Shown here piece after piece: positions 28,186 to 35,316 of a stretch of 47,939 nucleotides of DNA (the stretch's first letter is position 1; each line of letters starts with the position of its first letter). Location: contig JACRJY010000125.1 of the NCBI GenBank assembly GCA_016235585.1, forward strand, positions 1-47,939. Reading direction: 5' to 3'. Under the pieces are notes generated by a model that worked only from the letters and a program-made list of their open reading frames with translations, made no database searches and was not told where the DNA came from. The translations under genes were made by a program, and so were the position numbers. The DNA is from Verrucomicrobiota bacterium (lineage in GTDB: Bacteria; Verrucomicrobiota; Verrucomicrobiia; Limisphaerales; JACRJY01).

Positions 28186-29448
28186 TCACTTGCCCTTCAC
28201 GTCGTAGCACAACAGCACATCTTGATCGCGCAGGTAGAGCCGGCCGTTGGCGATGACCGGGTGGGGCCAGCTGTTCTTGTCGCTGCGATCCGGCTGCTGG
28301 AAGCGGCCCTTCTCCTTGTAACCCGCCGGCGTGGCCTCCACGAGCGCCACCGTGCCGCCGCCACCGCCCTTGCCGCCTTCGTTGCGCACGTAGAGATGAC
28401 CGTCGGCAAAGCTCACAGAGCCTTTGCCCACGCTCTCGTTTTCCCAAACGACCTTGCCCGTCTTGAAATCCAGGCAGGTCAGGTAGCGCGGATCGTTGAT
28501 GCCGTAAAGGTGGTTGCCCACGCGCACAACGCCGCCGTGATGGTTCTTGAGGTTGGTGTTGGCATAAACCTCCTCGGCTTTGAACGCGCCGCCCGCCGCC
28601 GTGATCTTGAAGAGGTTGCAGCCGATGCCGTAGCCGGAGGAAACGAAAACATGGCTGTCGTAAAAAATGGGCGTGGGAATGACCGCCGTCTTGCCTTTGC
28701 GCTCCGCGCGCCAGAGCAGCTTGCCTGTGCCCGCATCCGCGCCGAAAACACTGTCGCCGGTGAACTGGATGTATTGCCGCTTGCCGCCGATCTCCACGAC
28801 GATGACAGACGCGTAGGCGGCGTTGTCGGTGATTTCGCTGCTTTGCCAGAGCTTCGCACCGGTCTTTTTGTCCAGCGCCAGCAGCGTGCCCTGCGCGCCG
28901 CCCGGCGTGCAGATCAATTTGCCGCCGTCCACCAGCGGTGACTCGGAAAACCCCCAACCGGACATCATCCGCCCGCCGAAGTCGGCGGCCAGGTTTTTGT
29001 GCCAGCGCAGCTTGCCGGTGGCGGTCTCGACGCACGCCACTTCACCGCCGGTGCCAACCACATAAAGCGCGTCGCCGTCCACGGTGGGCGATGAGCGCGA
29101 TCCCTCGTTGTAACCAATTCTTCCCGACGGCTTGGGCGCCGTGCGGCAGGCCCACACGGACTTGCCGGTGCTAGCGTCGAGCGCCCAGACGACTTCGTCC
29201 TGATCGCGGTAGCTCATGCCGTAAATGCGTCCGCCCGCCACCGACGGCGTGCTGTAGCCGGTGCCCAGTTCGCCCGCCTTCCAGAGAAGCTTCGGCCCGG
29301 CGACGGGCCAGGCCTTGAGCAGGCCGGTCTCGGTGGAGATGTCGTCGCGGTTCGGGCCGCGCCATTGCGGCCAGTCCCCGGCGGTGGCGAGCGTGGCGGT
29401 GGCGAGCGAAAGGGTGAGCAGGAGCGGGCGGAATGATTTGGTGTTCAT
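28186..29448 (-). CDS. Secreted PQQ-binding-like beta-propeller protein
   Basis: Encodes 420 residues. A signal peptide (about 1-23) precedes DWPQWRGPNRDDISTETGLLKAWP, the hallmark start of the planctomycete/verrucomicrobial PQQ-like repeat family. Repeated blades follow, ending in patterns such as VWALDASTGKSVW, VACVETATGKLRW and LLALDKKTGAKLW. The fold is shared with BamB and quinoprotein dehydrogenases, but the PQQ and calcium ligands of the enzymes are not evident, so a scaffold or substrate-binding role is more likely. A glycine run (EGGKGGGGGTV) near residue 365 is unusual. Monocistronic. Confidence 0.85.
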   Translation of the reverse strand: MNTKSFRPLLLTLSLATATLATAGDWPQWRGPNRDDISTETGLLKAWPVAGPKLLWKAGELGTGYSTPSVAGGRIYGMSYRDQDEVVWALDASTGKSVWACRTAPKPSGRIGYNEGSRSSPTVDGDALYVVGTGGEVACVETATGKLRWHKNLAADFGGRMMSGWGFSESPLVDGGKLICTPGGAQGTLLALDKKTGAKLWQSSEITDNAAYASVIVVEIGGKRQYIQFTGDSVFGADAGTGKLLWRAERKGKTAVIPTPIFYDSHVFVSSGYGIGCNLFKITAAGGAFKAEEVYANTNLKNHHGGVVRVGNHLYGINDPRYLTCLDFKTGKVVWENESVGKGSVSFADGHLYVRNEGGKGGGGGTVALVEATPAGYKEKGRFQQPDRSDKNSWPHPVIANGRLYLRDQDVLLCYDVKGK

Positions 29449-29510
29449 AAAATGTGTGCCGGGATATTTAGCGTCTTTGACGGCGGGGCGGGAAGATTAT
29501 TCTCACGAAG

Positions 29511-30785
29511 TCAACCCCGGAAGAACAGCAGCCACACCACGACCAGCATCGGCAGCAGGAAGGGCAGCGAGTATTTGAAAACGTAGCCGAGGAAGCCCGG
29601 CACGCGCACCTTGTTCTGCTCGGCGATGGCCTTGACCATGAAATTCGGCCCGTTGCCGATGTAGGTGGCCGCGCCGAAGAACACCGCGCCCACGCTGATG
29701 GCGACGAGGTCGCGCGCGAAGCCGGGCCGCTCCAGCAGCGCGGCGAGCTGCGCCGGGTCGCTCACGGCGGGGCCGGCGGCGGCGCTCAAGAAGCTCAAGT
29801 AGGTCGGCGCGTTGTCGAGCACGCTGGAGAGCGCGCCGGTGGCCCAGTAGTAGAACGTCGGCGTGAGGCCGGCCATCTGCCCGGCGTGGCCCTGCAGCCA
29901 GTCCAGCGCGGGCATCATGGTGAGGAAAATTCCGGCGAAGAGGATGGCGACCTCGTTGATGGGATGGAAATTGAAGTCGTTCGCCTCGTGCACCTGCCGG
30001 TTCGTCGTGCGATAGGAGGCGATGGCTGCGCCGACCATCAGCGCCTCGCGCAGGAACAGCGGTTTCTCGATGAACACCGCGCCGAGAATCACCGCGAGAT
30101 AGAACACATTTCCCAGCCCCTCGAACCGCCACGTTTCGTGCGCCGTCTCCTTCTCGCGGACTTCCCTGGGCGCACGGCGGAAGTTGATGGAGTCCACCAC
30201 ATAAAACATTGCCAGCAAGATTCCCAGCCCTGCCGCCCACATCGGCCAGCAATGCTCCGCGACCCACCAGAACGGCACGCCGCGCAGGTAGCCGAGGAAC
30301 AGCGGCGGGTCGCCGATGGGCGTGAGGCAGCCGCCGACATTCGACACGATGAAGATGAAGAACACGATGTGGTGCGCGGTGACGCGGTATTTGTTCATGC
30401 GAATCCACGGACGGAGGAGCAGCATCGAGGCGCCCGTGGTGCCAAGCACGTTGGCCAGCAGCGCGCCGACGAGGAGGAAGGCGACGTTCACGCCCGGCGT
30501 GGCCTCGCCCTTGACGATGATGTGGATGCCGCCGGACACCACGAAGAGCGAGCCGATGAGCGCGATGAAGCTGACGTATTCATGCGCCACTTCCAACACA
30601 CGCGGCGCGGCTTGCAGTCCGATCAGATAATAACCGAGCGTGAGCGCGCCGAGCGTGAAGGAAACCTTCGGATAATGCCGCCCCCACCAGCCGGGGCAGA
30701 ACAGCGGCGCAAGCGCAATCGCCAACAGCAGCAGGCCAAACGGTGCCATCATCAGCGGATGGGGCTGGAGAACGTCGGGTGCCAT
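29511..30785 (-). CDS. Na+/H+ antiporter, NhaD/citrate-transporter-like (IT superfamily)
   Basis: Encodes 424 residues with about eleven membrane helices. Motifs of the NhaD-type branch are VVSGGIHIIVKGEATPGVN, VLGTTGASMLLLRPWIRMN, FIVSNVGGCLTPIGDPPLFLGYL and SSVLDNAPTYLSF near the C-terminal half. It exchanges Na+ for H+ at the inner membrane (or, less likely, carries a dicarboxylate). The ATG at 30785 was preferred to an upstream extension of 27 residues that reads into spacer. It is transcribed divergently from recA. Confidence 0.82.
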   Translation of the reverse strand: MAPDVLQPHPLMMAPFGLLLLAIALAPLFCPGWWGRHYPKVSFTLGALTLGYYLIGLQAAPRVLEVAHEYVSFIALIGSLFVVSGGIHIIVKGEATPGVNVAFLLVGALLANVLGTTGASMLLLRPWIRMNKYRVTAHHIVFFIFIVSNVGGCLTPIGDPPLFLGYLRGVPFWWVAEHCWPMWAAGLGILLAMFYVVDSINFRRAPREVREKETAHETWRFEGLGNVFYLAVILGAVFIEKPLFLREALMVGAAIASYRTTNRQVHEANDFNFHPINEVAILFAGIFLTMMPALDWLQGHAGQMAGLTPTFYYWATGALSSVLDNAPTYLSFLSAAAGPAVSDPAQLAALLERPGFARDLVAISVGAVFFGAATYIGNGPNFMVKAIAEQNKVRVPGFLGYVFKYSLPFLLPMLVVVWLLFFRG

Positions 30786-30793
30786 GCGCGCAG

Positions 30794-30823
30794 AGCCTAG
30801 GAGCAGGGTGGAAAGCGCGTCAA
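30794..30823 (-). promoter_or_regulatory. Promoter of the antiporter gene
   Basis: On the minus strand: TTGACG (30823-30818), an 18-nt spacer and TAGGCT (30799-30794), 8 nt before the ATG at 30785. A leaderless mRNA is predicted. Confidence 0.45.
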
Positions 30824-30865
30824 ACGTTTCCGCCGGATGCGCACGGTATCGGGCGCAGCAAACCA

Positions 30866-30894
30866 TTGACTTGCCGCCGCCGGTTGACTATCAC
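30866..30894 (+). promoter_or_regulatory. recA promoter
   Basis: TTGACT (30866-30871), a 17-nt spacer and TATCAC (30889-30894), about 41 nt before the ATG at 30936. I could not recognise a LexA box with confidence. Unlike its neighbours, recA has a leader of roughly 35 nt with GGAGAC at 30911-30916, rather far from the ATG for a ribosome-binding site. Confidence 0.5.
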
Positions 30895-30935
30895 CGTGCA
30901 AACAAATTCAGGAGACAACTTTCACGAGAAAACTT

Positions 30936-32006
30936 ATGGCCGCCAAAACCACCGACAAACCCGCCACCACCGACCCCAAGGCCGCCGAGGCCGCCAAGCA
31001 CGCCGCCGCCCGCGAGCGCGACCTCGATGCCGCCATCAGCACCATCACCAAGAGCTACGGCGACGGCGCGATCATGCGCCTCGGAGCCGCGCAGGCGCTG
31101 AAGAAGATCGAGGTCATCCCCACCACCGCCCTCGCGCTGGACCTCGCGCTCGGCGTGGGTGGCGTGCCGCGCGGGCGCGTCATCGAGATTTACGGCCCGG
31201 AATCCTCCGGCAAGACCACGCTCATGCTCCACGTCATCGCCAACGCCCAGAAGGCGGGCGGTCTCGCGGCGTTCATTGACGCCGAGCACGCGCTCGATCC
31301 CGGCTACGCCAAGAAGCTCGGCGTGAACCTCGACGACCTCCTCGTCTCGCAACCCGACAGCGGCGAAGAGGCATTGACGATTTGCGAAACGCTCGCCCGT
31401 TCGAACGCGCTCGATGTCATCGTCATTGACTCCGTGGCCGCGCTCGTGCCGAAGGCCGAGCTGGAGGGCGAGATGGGCATGGCCACGATGGGAATGCAGG
31501 CGCGCCTCATGAGCCAGGCCCTCCGCAAGCTCACCGCGCTGCTCGCCAAGTCCAAGACCACCTGCATCTTCACCAACCAGCTCCGTGAAAAAGTCGGCGT
31601 CATGTTCGGCAGCCCGGAGACCACGCCCGGCGGCAAGGCGCTGAAATTCTACGCCAGCGTGCGCCTCGACATCCGCCGCAAGGAGACGCTCAAGGACGCC
31701 GCGGGCCTCGCCACCGGCAACCACGTCCGCGTGAAGGTCGTGAAAAACAAGGTCGCGCCGCCCTTCGCCGAGGCCGAGTTCGACATCATCTACAACCACG
31801 GCATTGACAAGGAAGGCAGCATCCTCGACGTGGGCATCGAGCACGGCGTGGTGGAGAAGAAAGGCGCGTGGCTGCAATTCGAGGGCGCGCTCATCGGCCA
31901 GGGCAAGGAAGCGGCCAAGAAGGCGCTCGCCGAGAAGCCCGACCTCGCGAAGAAGATTGTGGATGCGATTCTGGCGAAACGGAATGCGGTGCCGGCAGCC
32001 GCTTGA
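30936..32006 (+). CDS. recA: Recombinase RecA
   Basis: Encodes 356 residues. The Walker A motif [30 protein letters not shown] (Walker B and loop L1), [29 protein letters not shown] (loop L2 and signature) and a complete C-terminal domain are present. It is the strand-exchange filament protein of homologous recombination and SOS induction. The last 37 codons including the stop (31896-32006) are repeated downstream at 32503-32613 with 88% identity, almost all changes being silent, and a RelE-type toxin-antitoxin pair lies between the copies. The toxin ATG is only 14 nt after the recA stop with no terminator, so co-transcription is likely. The recA frame itself is intact. Confidence 0.98.
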   Translation: MAAKTTDKPATTDPKAAEAAKHAAARERDLDAAISTITKSYGDGAIMRLGAAQALKKIEVIPTTALALDLALGVGGVPRGRVIEIYGPESSGKTTLMLHVIANAQKAGGLAAFIDAEHALDPGYAKKLGVNLDDLLVSQPDSGEEALTICETLARSNALDVIVIDSVAALVPKAELEGEMGMATMGMQARLMSQALRKLTALLAKSKTTCIFTNQLREKVGVMFGSPETTPGGKALKFYASVRLDIRRKETLKDAAGLATGNHVRVKVVKNKVAPPFAEAEFDIIYNHGIDKEGSILDVGIEHGVVEKKGAWLQFEGALIGQGKEAAKKALAEKPDLAKKIVDAILAKRNAVPAAA

Positions 32007-32020
32007 AGTGGCAACCAGCG

Positions 32021-32269
32021 ATGGAATACGAAATCGAACTTCTGCCGGCGGTTCGCGAGCAGCTCCGCGCCCTGCCGAAAGGGGTTCGTTACGCCATCGG
32101 TTCCAAAATCAACCGCCTGCAAAACGACCTTGGCGGCGACGTGAAAAAACTCCAAGGTTTCAAAAACAAATACCGGCTGCGCGTGGGCGACTTCCGGGTG
32201 TTATTTGAGCTGGAAGGCCGCCGCGTCGTGATATACGATATCGGCAATCGAAAAGACGTTTATGAGTAG
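32021..32269 (+). CDS. RelE/ParE-superfamily toxin
   Basis: Encodes 82 residues beginning MEYEIELLPAVREQL. The compact RelE fold is shown by the two N-terminal helices, KLQGFKNKYRLRVGDFRVLFEL and the final VVIYDIGNRKDVY strand, with the basic residues expected of ribosome-dependent mRNA interferases. It acts in the cytoplasm and would be neutralised by the following gene. An upstream in-frame extension overlaps recA in another frame and is not used. The gene order is toxin first, 14 nt behind recA, overlapping the antitoxin by 8 nt (ATGAGTAG). Confidence 0.88.
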   Translation: MEYEIELLPAVREQLRALPKGVRYAIGSKINRLQNDLGGDVKKLQGFKNKYRLRVGDFRVLFELEGRRVVIYDIGNRKDVYE

Positions 32270-32477
32270 CACCACCCTGGCCCGGCCCGGAACGAAGGGC
32301 GATTGGAAACAGTTGGACGCACAGCTCGCGCAAGCCCGGACGCTGATGCAAAAGATGCGCGAAACCATCGAAGACATCGAAGATGCGCGCACCATCGAGC
32401 GGGCCAAAAAAGCCAATGGCAGCAAGCCGCGCATCCCGTGGTCGCAGGCCAAAAAGGAATTCGGGTTTGATTTCTGA
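32262..32477 (+). CDS. Antitoxin of the RelE-type pair
   Basis: Encodes 71 residues. It is charged and helical in the middle (QLAQARTLMQKMRETIEDIEDARTIERA) with a C-terminal IPWSQAKKEFGFDF segment of the type that wraps RelE/ParE toxins. No clear DNA-binding domain was recognised, so autoregulation is uncertain. It overlaps the toxin stop by 8 nt, indicating coupled translation that keeps antitoxin in step with toxin. Its stop lies 1 nt before the ATG that opens the displaced recA fragment. Confidence 0.82.
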   Translation: MSSTTLARPGTKGDWKQLDAQLAQARTLMQKMRETIEDIEDARTIERAKKANGSKPRIPWSQAKKEFGFDF

Positions 32478-32478
32478 C

Positions 32479-32613
32479 ATGCGCCCGGTGGTCACATTGG
32501 CTGGTCAGGGCAAGGAAGCCGCCAAGAAGGCGCTCGCCGAGAAGCCCGACCTCGCCAAGAAAATCGTGGAGGCCATCATGGCGAAGCGGAATGCGGTGCC
32601 CGCCGCGGCTTGA
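32479..32613 (+). pseudogene. Displaced 3' end of a second recA allele
   Basis: A 44-codon frame (ATG 32479) contains, from codon 9, the last 36 residues of RecA ([20 protein letters not shown]...) with two conservative changes, and ends at the equivalent stop. The first eight residues (MRPVVTLA) do not match RecA and come from the junction. It is probably a remnant of the resident recA left after a recombination event, and probably not functional. A 7-bp hairpin (TGAACCG-C-CGGTTCA, 32611-32625) follows. Confidence 0.85.
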
Positions 32614-32630
32614 ACCGCCGGTTCAAAGCC

Positions 32631-33353
32631 ATGAACTTGCATCGGTCAATCCTGCTGCTCTTTCTGGCGTTTCAGATTTCGTCACCAGCCTTGGAGCCGA
32701 GACTGAACCTTCCGCCCGAAGTGCGGAAGAAGGCGGAGGAGCAAATCATCAGTTGGTTCGGCACAAATCAAATCAACGGGATACCGCTGCTCGACACCAA
32801 CGTGGACTGGACGGTGTTCAAAAACTGGCCGGATGAAATCACTTTTGAAGGCAAGGTTCATACGATGAGAATCACGGGCATATCTTCCGACGTAATGTTT
32901 GGGATTGCTCCACGGACAAAGGCGAACCCCAATTACTCAATTTTTGTGTGTTACGGTGAAGGCGGTCCGTGGGCTACTTGGGTGAGTAACCGAGTTATGG
33001 AGTGTGGTATTTCGATCCCGCGCGTCTTTGATACAATAAAATATAAGGCAACGGTAATCGGCTTGAGTTTTCGAAGAAACGGCAATTTGGTAATGTTTGA
33101 TTACAAAGAAAAAATAGGTGGCTGGTGGAGGCGTGCCTTTTACGATCAAACCGGAAAGCTACTCGGATATGAGGAAGAGAAAACTTGGCCCGATAGTGAA
33201 AAATGGCCATTTCCAATTTACGCGATTTGGAAAGGAAAACAGGTGTCGCTGGAGCGATTTCACGCGCTTGCGGAGCCAATCATGCTATGGGATACACCCA
33301 TGGCGCGCGATACGGGCGGCTCATCCGCTTCGCCGCCTCGGCGTCGCCAGTAA
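32631..33353 (+). CDS. Secreted hypothetical protein, low GC
   Basis: Encodes 240 residues. A signal peptide ([20 protein letters not shown]) is followed by a mixed beta/alpha domain rich in aromatic residues ([24 protein letters not shown]). I do not recognise the family. GC is much lower than in neighbours from about 32740 to 33250, suggesting transfer. The ATG at 32631 was chosen over a TTG that overlaps the stop of the recA remnant. It lies immediately downstream of the displaced recA end, so it was probably the original downstream neighbour of recA. The last 15 residues ([12 protein letters not shown]) are low-complexity. Confidence 0.65.
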   Translation: MNLHRSILLLFLAFQISSPALEPRLNLPPEVRKKAEEQIISWFGTNQINGIPLLDTNVDWTVFKNWPDEITFEGKVHTMRITGISSDVMFGIAPRTKANPNYSIFVCYGEGGPWATWVSNRVMECGISIPRVFDTIKYKATVIGLSFRRNGNLVMFDYKEKIGGWWRRAFYDQTGKLLGYEEEKTWPDSEKWPFPIYAIWKGKQVSLERFHALAEPIMLWDTPMARDTGGSSASPPRRRQ

Positions 33354-33457
33354 TCTGTTCCTTCGCCCCGTCCCAGTTGATGCTGCGACTGACGCCAGTC
33401 CCTCCGGCGGATAGTTCTTTTCATTCGCCTTCGGATGCGGTTCGATGCGCCGCGTTT

Positions 33458-33949
33458 ATGTCGGCCATTTTGACAGCACTTCGCAATCATCCCGTGCGAC
33501 AGTTTGCCGCCGGGGAGACCATTCTCGACCAGGGGGACCGCACCGGCCTGCTCTACATCCTCATCGAGGGCGCGGTGGAAGTCGTGAAGGACGGCGTCAC
33601 GGTGGCGACGGCGATGGAGCCGGGCGCCATCTTCGGCGATCTGGCCGCGCTGCTCGCCGTGCCGCACACGGCGGCGGTGCGGGCGGTGCGGGCGTCGAGG
33701 TTCCACGTGGTGACGGATGCGCGGGCCTTTCTGGAGCAGAACCCGCCCGTGGGCCTGCACCTCTGCGAACTGCTCGCCCGCCGGCTGGATGCGGTGAACA
33801 AATACCTGGTGGATGTGAAGCGGCAGTTCGAGGGCCACGACCACCTCGGCATGGTGGACGGGATGCTCGACACGCTCATGCACCGCCAGCCGCGCGCGCG
33901 CGTCGCGCCCAAGGCGTCAACCCTCCGTGATCCGGAGATCGCGGACTGA
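33458..33949 (+). CDS. Cyclic-nucleotide-binding-domain protein (Crp-like sensor, no HTH)
   Basis: Encodes 163 residues. A single cNMP-binding beta barrel (about 12-115: FAAGETILDQGDRTGLLYILIEGAVEVV, EPGAIFGDLAALLAVPHTAAVRAV) is followed by a long helix and a basic tail. The phosphate-binding cassette has FGDLAALL but His where the ligand-binding Arg usually sits (PHTAAV instead of xRTAxV), so it may bind no cyclic nucleotide. There is no DNA-binding domain. The ATG at 33458 was chosen because the upstream frame is shadow of the previous gene. Its 3' end overlaps the convergent phosphoesterase by 33 nt. Confidence 0.75.
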   Translation: MSAILTALRNHPVRQFAAGETILDQGDRTGLLYILIEGAVEVVKDGVTVATAMEPGAIFGDLAALLAVPHTAAVRAVRASRFHVVTDARAFLEQNPPVGLHLCELLARRLDAVNKYLVDVKRQFEGHDHLGMVDGMLDTLMHRQPRARVAPKASTLRDPEIAD

Positions 33950-34648
33950 CCGGCCCTCCTGCGAGTTCCATTCCGCCGTCATGGCGTCAAGGTCGAGAGT
34001 GATGGTGGCCGGTTGCGGGCCGAGCTGCCGACCGGGGTTGAACACCCAGGTGCGCCCAAGGCGATCAATCCACGACCCGTCCGCGTAGAAAGGCGAGTTA
34101 TGGATGTGGCCGCTGAACACCATGTCCGGCTGAAAGCGGTTGATCCAGCCGCGGAGCACCTGATCCCCGATGAACTTGCGTCCCGACCAGCTTGTCCGCG
34201 AACCCTCCGGCGGGGCGTGGTGAATCCACACCCAGCGTCCGCGCACCTGCGCCGCCTCGCGTTCGAGCAGCGCCTCCAGCTCCCCGCGCGAAAGCTCGCC
34301 ATCCCACCACGGGCAAACGGTGATGCGCGCGTCCCCCAGCGCAAAGCTGTCGCCATCCACGTGCAGCCGGTCGGCCCGCGCGGCGCGCACCCACTGGGCG
34401 ACCGATTCATCGGCGGTGTTGCGGCTGTCGCCGTCGTGGTTGCCGGAGCTGACGGCCAGCGAAGTTTTCTGGCGCAGCAGCCCGAAATACTTTTCCACGA
34501 TGGCGATTTGCACATCGGCATCGAGCGGCGAGGCGAGGTCGAGGAGATCCCCGCCGATCACGGCGAGGTCGTATCCGCCGGCGTTGGCAAGCAGCCAGTC
34601 AAACTGCTTGAGCGAGTAGTGGAGGTCCGCGACGAACAGCAGGCGCAT
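33917..34648 (-). CDS. Calcineurin-like metallophosphoesterase
   Basis: Encodes 243 residues. All five metal-ligand motifs are present: VADLHYS (Dx H), GGDLLDL, GNHDG, WIHHAPP and SGHIHNSPF. It is a cytoplasmic dimetal phosphoesterase of unknown substrate (nucleotide or phosphoprotein). The ATG at 34648 was chosen over a TTG two codons upstream. The 3' end overlaps the cNMP-domain gene on the opposite strand by 33 nt. Confidence 0.85.
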   Translation of the reverse strand: MRLLFVADLHYSLKQFDWLLANAGGYDLAVIGGDLLDLASPLDADVQIAIVEKYFGLLRQKTSLAVSSGNHDGDSRNTADESVAQWVRAARADRLHVDGDSFALGDARITVCPWWDGELSRGELEALLEREAAQVRGRWVWIHHAPPEGSRTSWSGRKFIGDQVLRGWINRFQPDMVFSGHIHNSPFYADGSWIDRLGRTWVFNPGRQLGPQPATITLDLDAMTAEWNSQEGRSVRDLRITEG

Positions 34649-34732
34649 AAACAATGGCGCGGATATTCATGGCGGGCCGGGGAATAGCGAGCCAAATGAT
34701 TCCGCGACGGCGCAGGAGAGGAGGGGAAGCCC

Positions 34733-34764
34733 AAGCGGCGCGGGTCGTCCTCGGTCGTGTCCCA
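34733..34764 (-). pseudogene. Fragment of the threonine aldolase 3' region downstream of a toxin-antitoxin-like pair
   Basis: This 32-nt stretch matches 35396-35427 inside the threonine aldolase gene at 30 of 32 positions in the same orientation. It encodes WDTTEDD-x-RR as in the aldolase. Just outside it, CGCGC also matches after a 2-nt insertion, and ATGATTCCGC at 34697-34706 resembles ATGATCCGC near the aldolase 3' end. It looks like a decayed remnant of a second aldolase 3' end, parallel to the recA case. Confidence 0.6.
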
Positions 34765-34794
34765 TACGCGCGCTTTCGCTCACTTCACCGGCGG

Positions 34795-35004
34795 TCAGGC
34801 GGGAATCAGATCGGCCACGAGCGGATTGCCTTTTTTGAAGCGGCTCACGCCCAGGACGCTGAAGCCGATGACTTGTCCCTGTTGATCCACCCGCTCCATC
34901 ACCGCATCATGGGGCGTCGCTTTTTCGTAGCCGGCGGCGTCGGAAAACCTCACTTCGAGATAATCCGCTTCCGCGTCGAACCAGACTTTTATTTTATCGG
35001 CCAT
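34795..35004 (-). CDS. DUF2283 protein, putative antitoxin-like partner
   Basis: Encodes 69 residues. MADKIKVWFDAEADYLEVRFSD and the PHDAVMERVDQQGQVIGFSVLGVSRF pattern are those of DUF2283, small beta-rich proteins usually encoded next to nuclease-like or toxin-like genes. The function has not been established. Its ATG overlaps the upstream gene by 16 nt, so the two are translationally coupled. A role as antitoxin is inferred from gene context only. Confidence 0.7.
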   Translation of the reverse strand: MADKIKVWFDAEADYLEVRFSDAAGYEKATPHDAVMERVDQQGQVIGFSVLGVSRFKKGNPLVADLIPA

Positions 35005-35300
35005 AAATCTTCTCCGGCTTTGGGTTTGTCGGTCAGGTAAGCCGTGACCACAAACGCATCGCTCTCCGCATACTTAACCACGACGCACAGCCATTTGCCA
35101 CCCACAATCGTCCGCGCGTAAAACTCGTAAAACAACCGCACCGCCTCGTCCGAACGCGAGCGTCGCACCAGTTGCGGCTGACACAGAACCCGGACGATCT
35201 CGGCCTCCATGCCCGCCATTTCAAAATGCTCCAGGATGTGCGTCCGCCGTTCATCGGTCAGCCGAACCTTGTGGCCGAAACAATCCTCCAGCGTTTTCAT
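34989..35300 (-). CDS. Small PBECR/DUF4258-like protein, putative toxin of the DUF2283 pair
   Basis: Encodes 103 residues. The layout RLTDERRTHILEHFEM...VRLFYEFYARTIVGGKWLCVVVKYAESDAFVVTAYLTDK resembles small barnase/EndoU/colicin-RelE-fold (PBECR) or DUF4258 proteins, many of which are toxin or nuclease domains. A conserved-looking His-Glu near the N-terminus and a Lys/Arg-rich strand could be catalytic; this is inference. The gene starts 16 nt after the threonine aldolase stop on the same strand and overlaps the DUF2283 gene, the same geometry as the RelE pair behind recA. Confidence 0.65.
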   Translation of the reverse strand: MKTLEDCFGHKVRLTDERRTHILEHFEMAGMEAEIVRVLCQPQLVRRSRSDEAVRLFYEFYARTIVGGKWLCVVVKYAESDAFVVTAYLTDKPKAGEDLWPIK

Positions 35301-35316
35301 GGCTTTACCGGACGCC

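Larger units (their letters stand above)
31896..32613 (+). repeat. Direct repeat of the recA 3' end flanking a toxin-antitoxin module
   Basis: The copies 31896-32006 and 32503-32613 are each 111 bp, 607 bp apart and identical at 98 positions. Of the 13 differences, 12 are at third codon positions and 11 are silent (the two replacements are Asp/Glu and Leu/Met). Homology stops abruptly just before GGC/GGT CAG and one base after the stop codon (TGAA). Confidence 0.95.

Noticed and set aside
31868-32020. A longer RelE toxin starting inside recA
   Set aside because: The extra 51 residues are an out-of-frame reading of the recA 3' end and have no RelE character.
30936-32613. An intein or intron in recA
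   Set aside because: recA is continuous and complete from start to stop. The intervening DNA lies after the stop codon and encodes its own two genes, with no splicing motifs.
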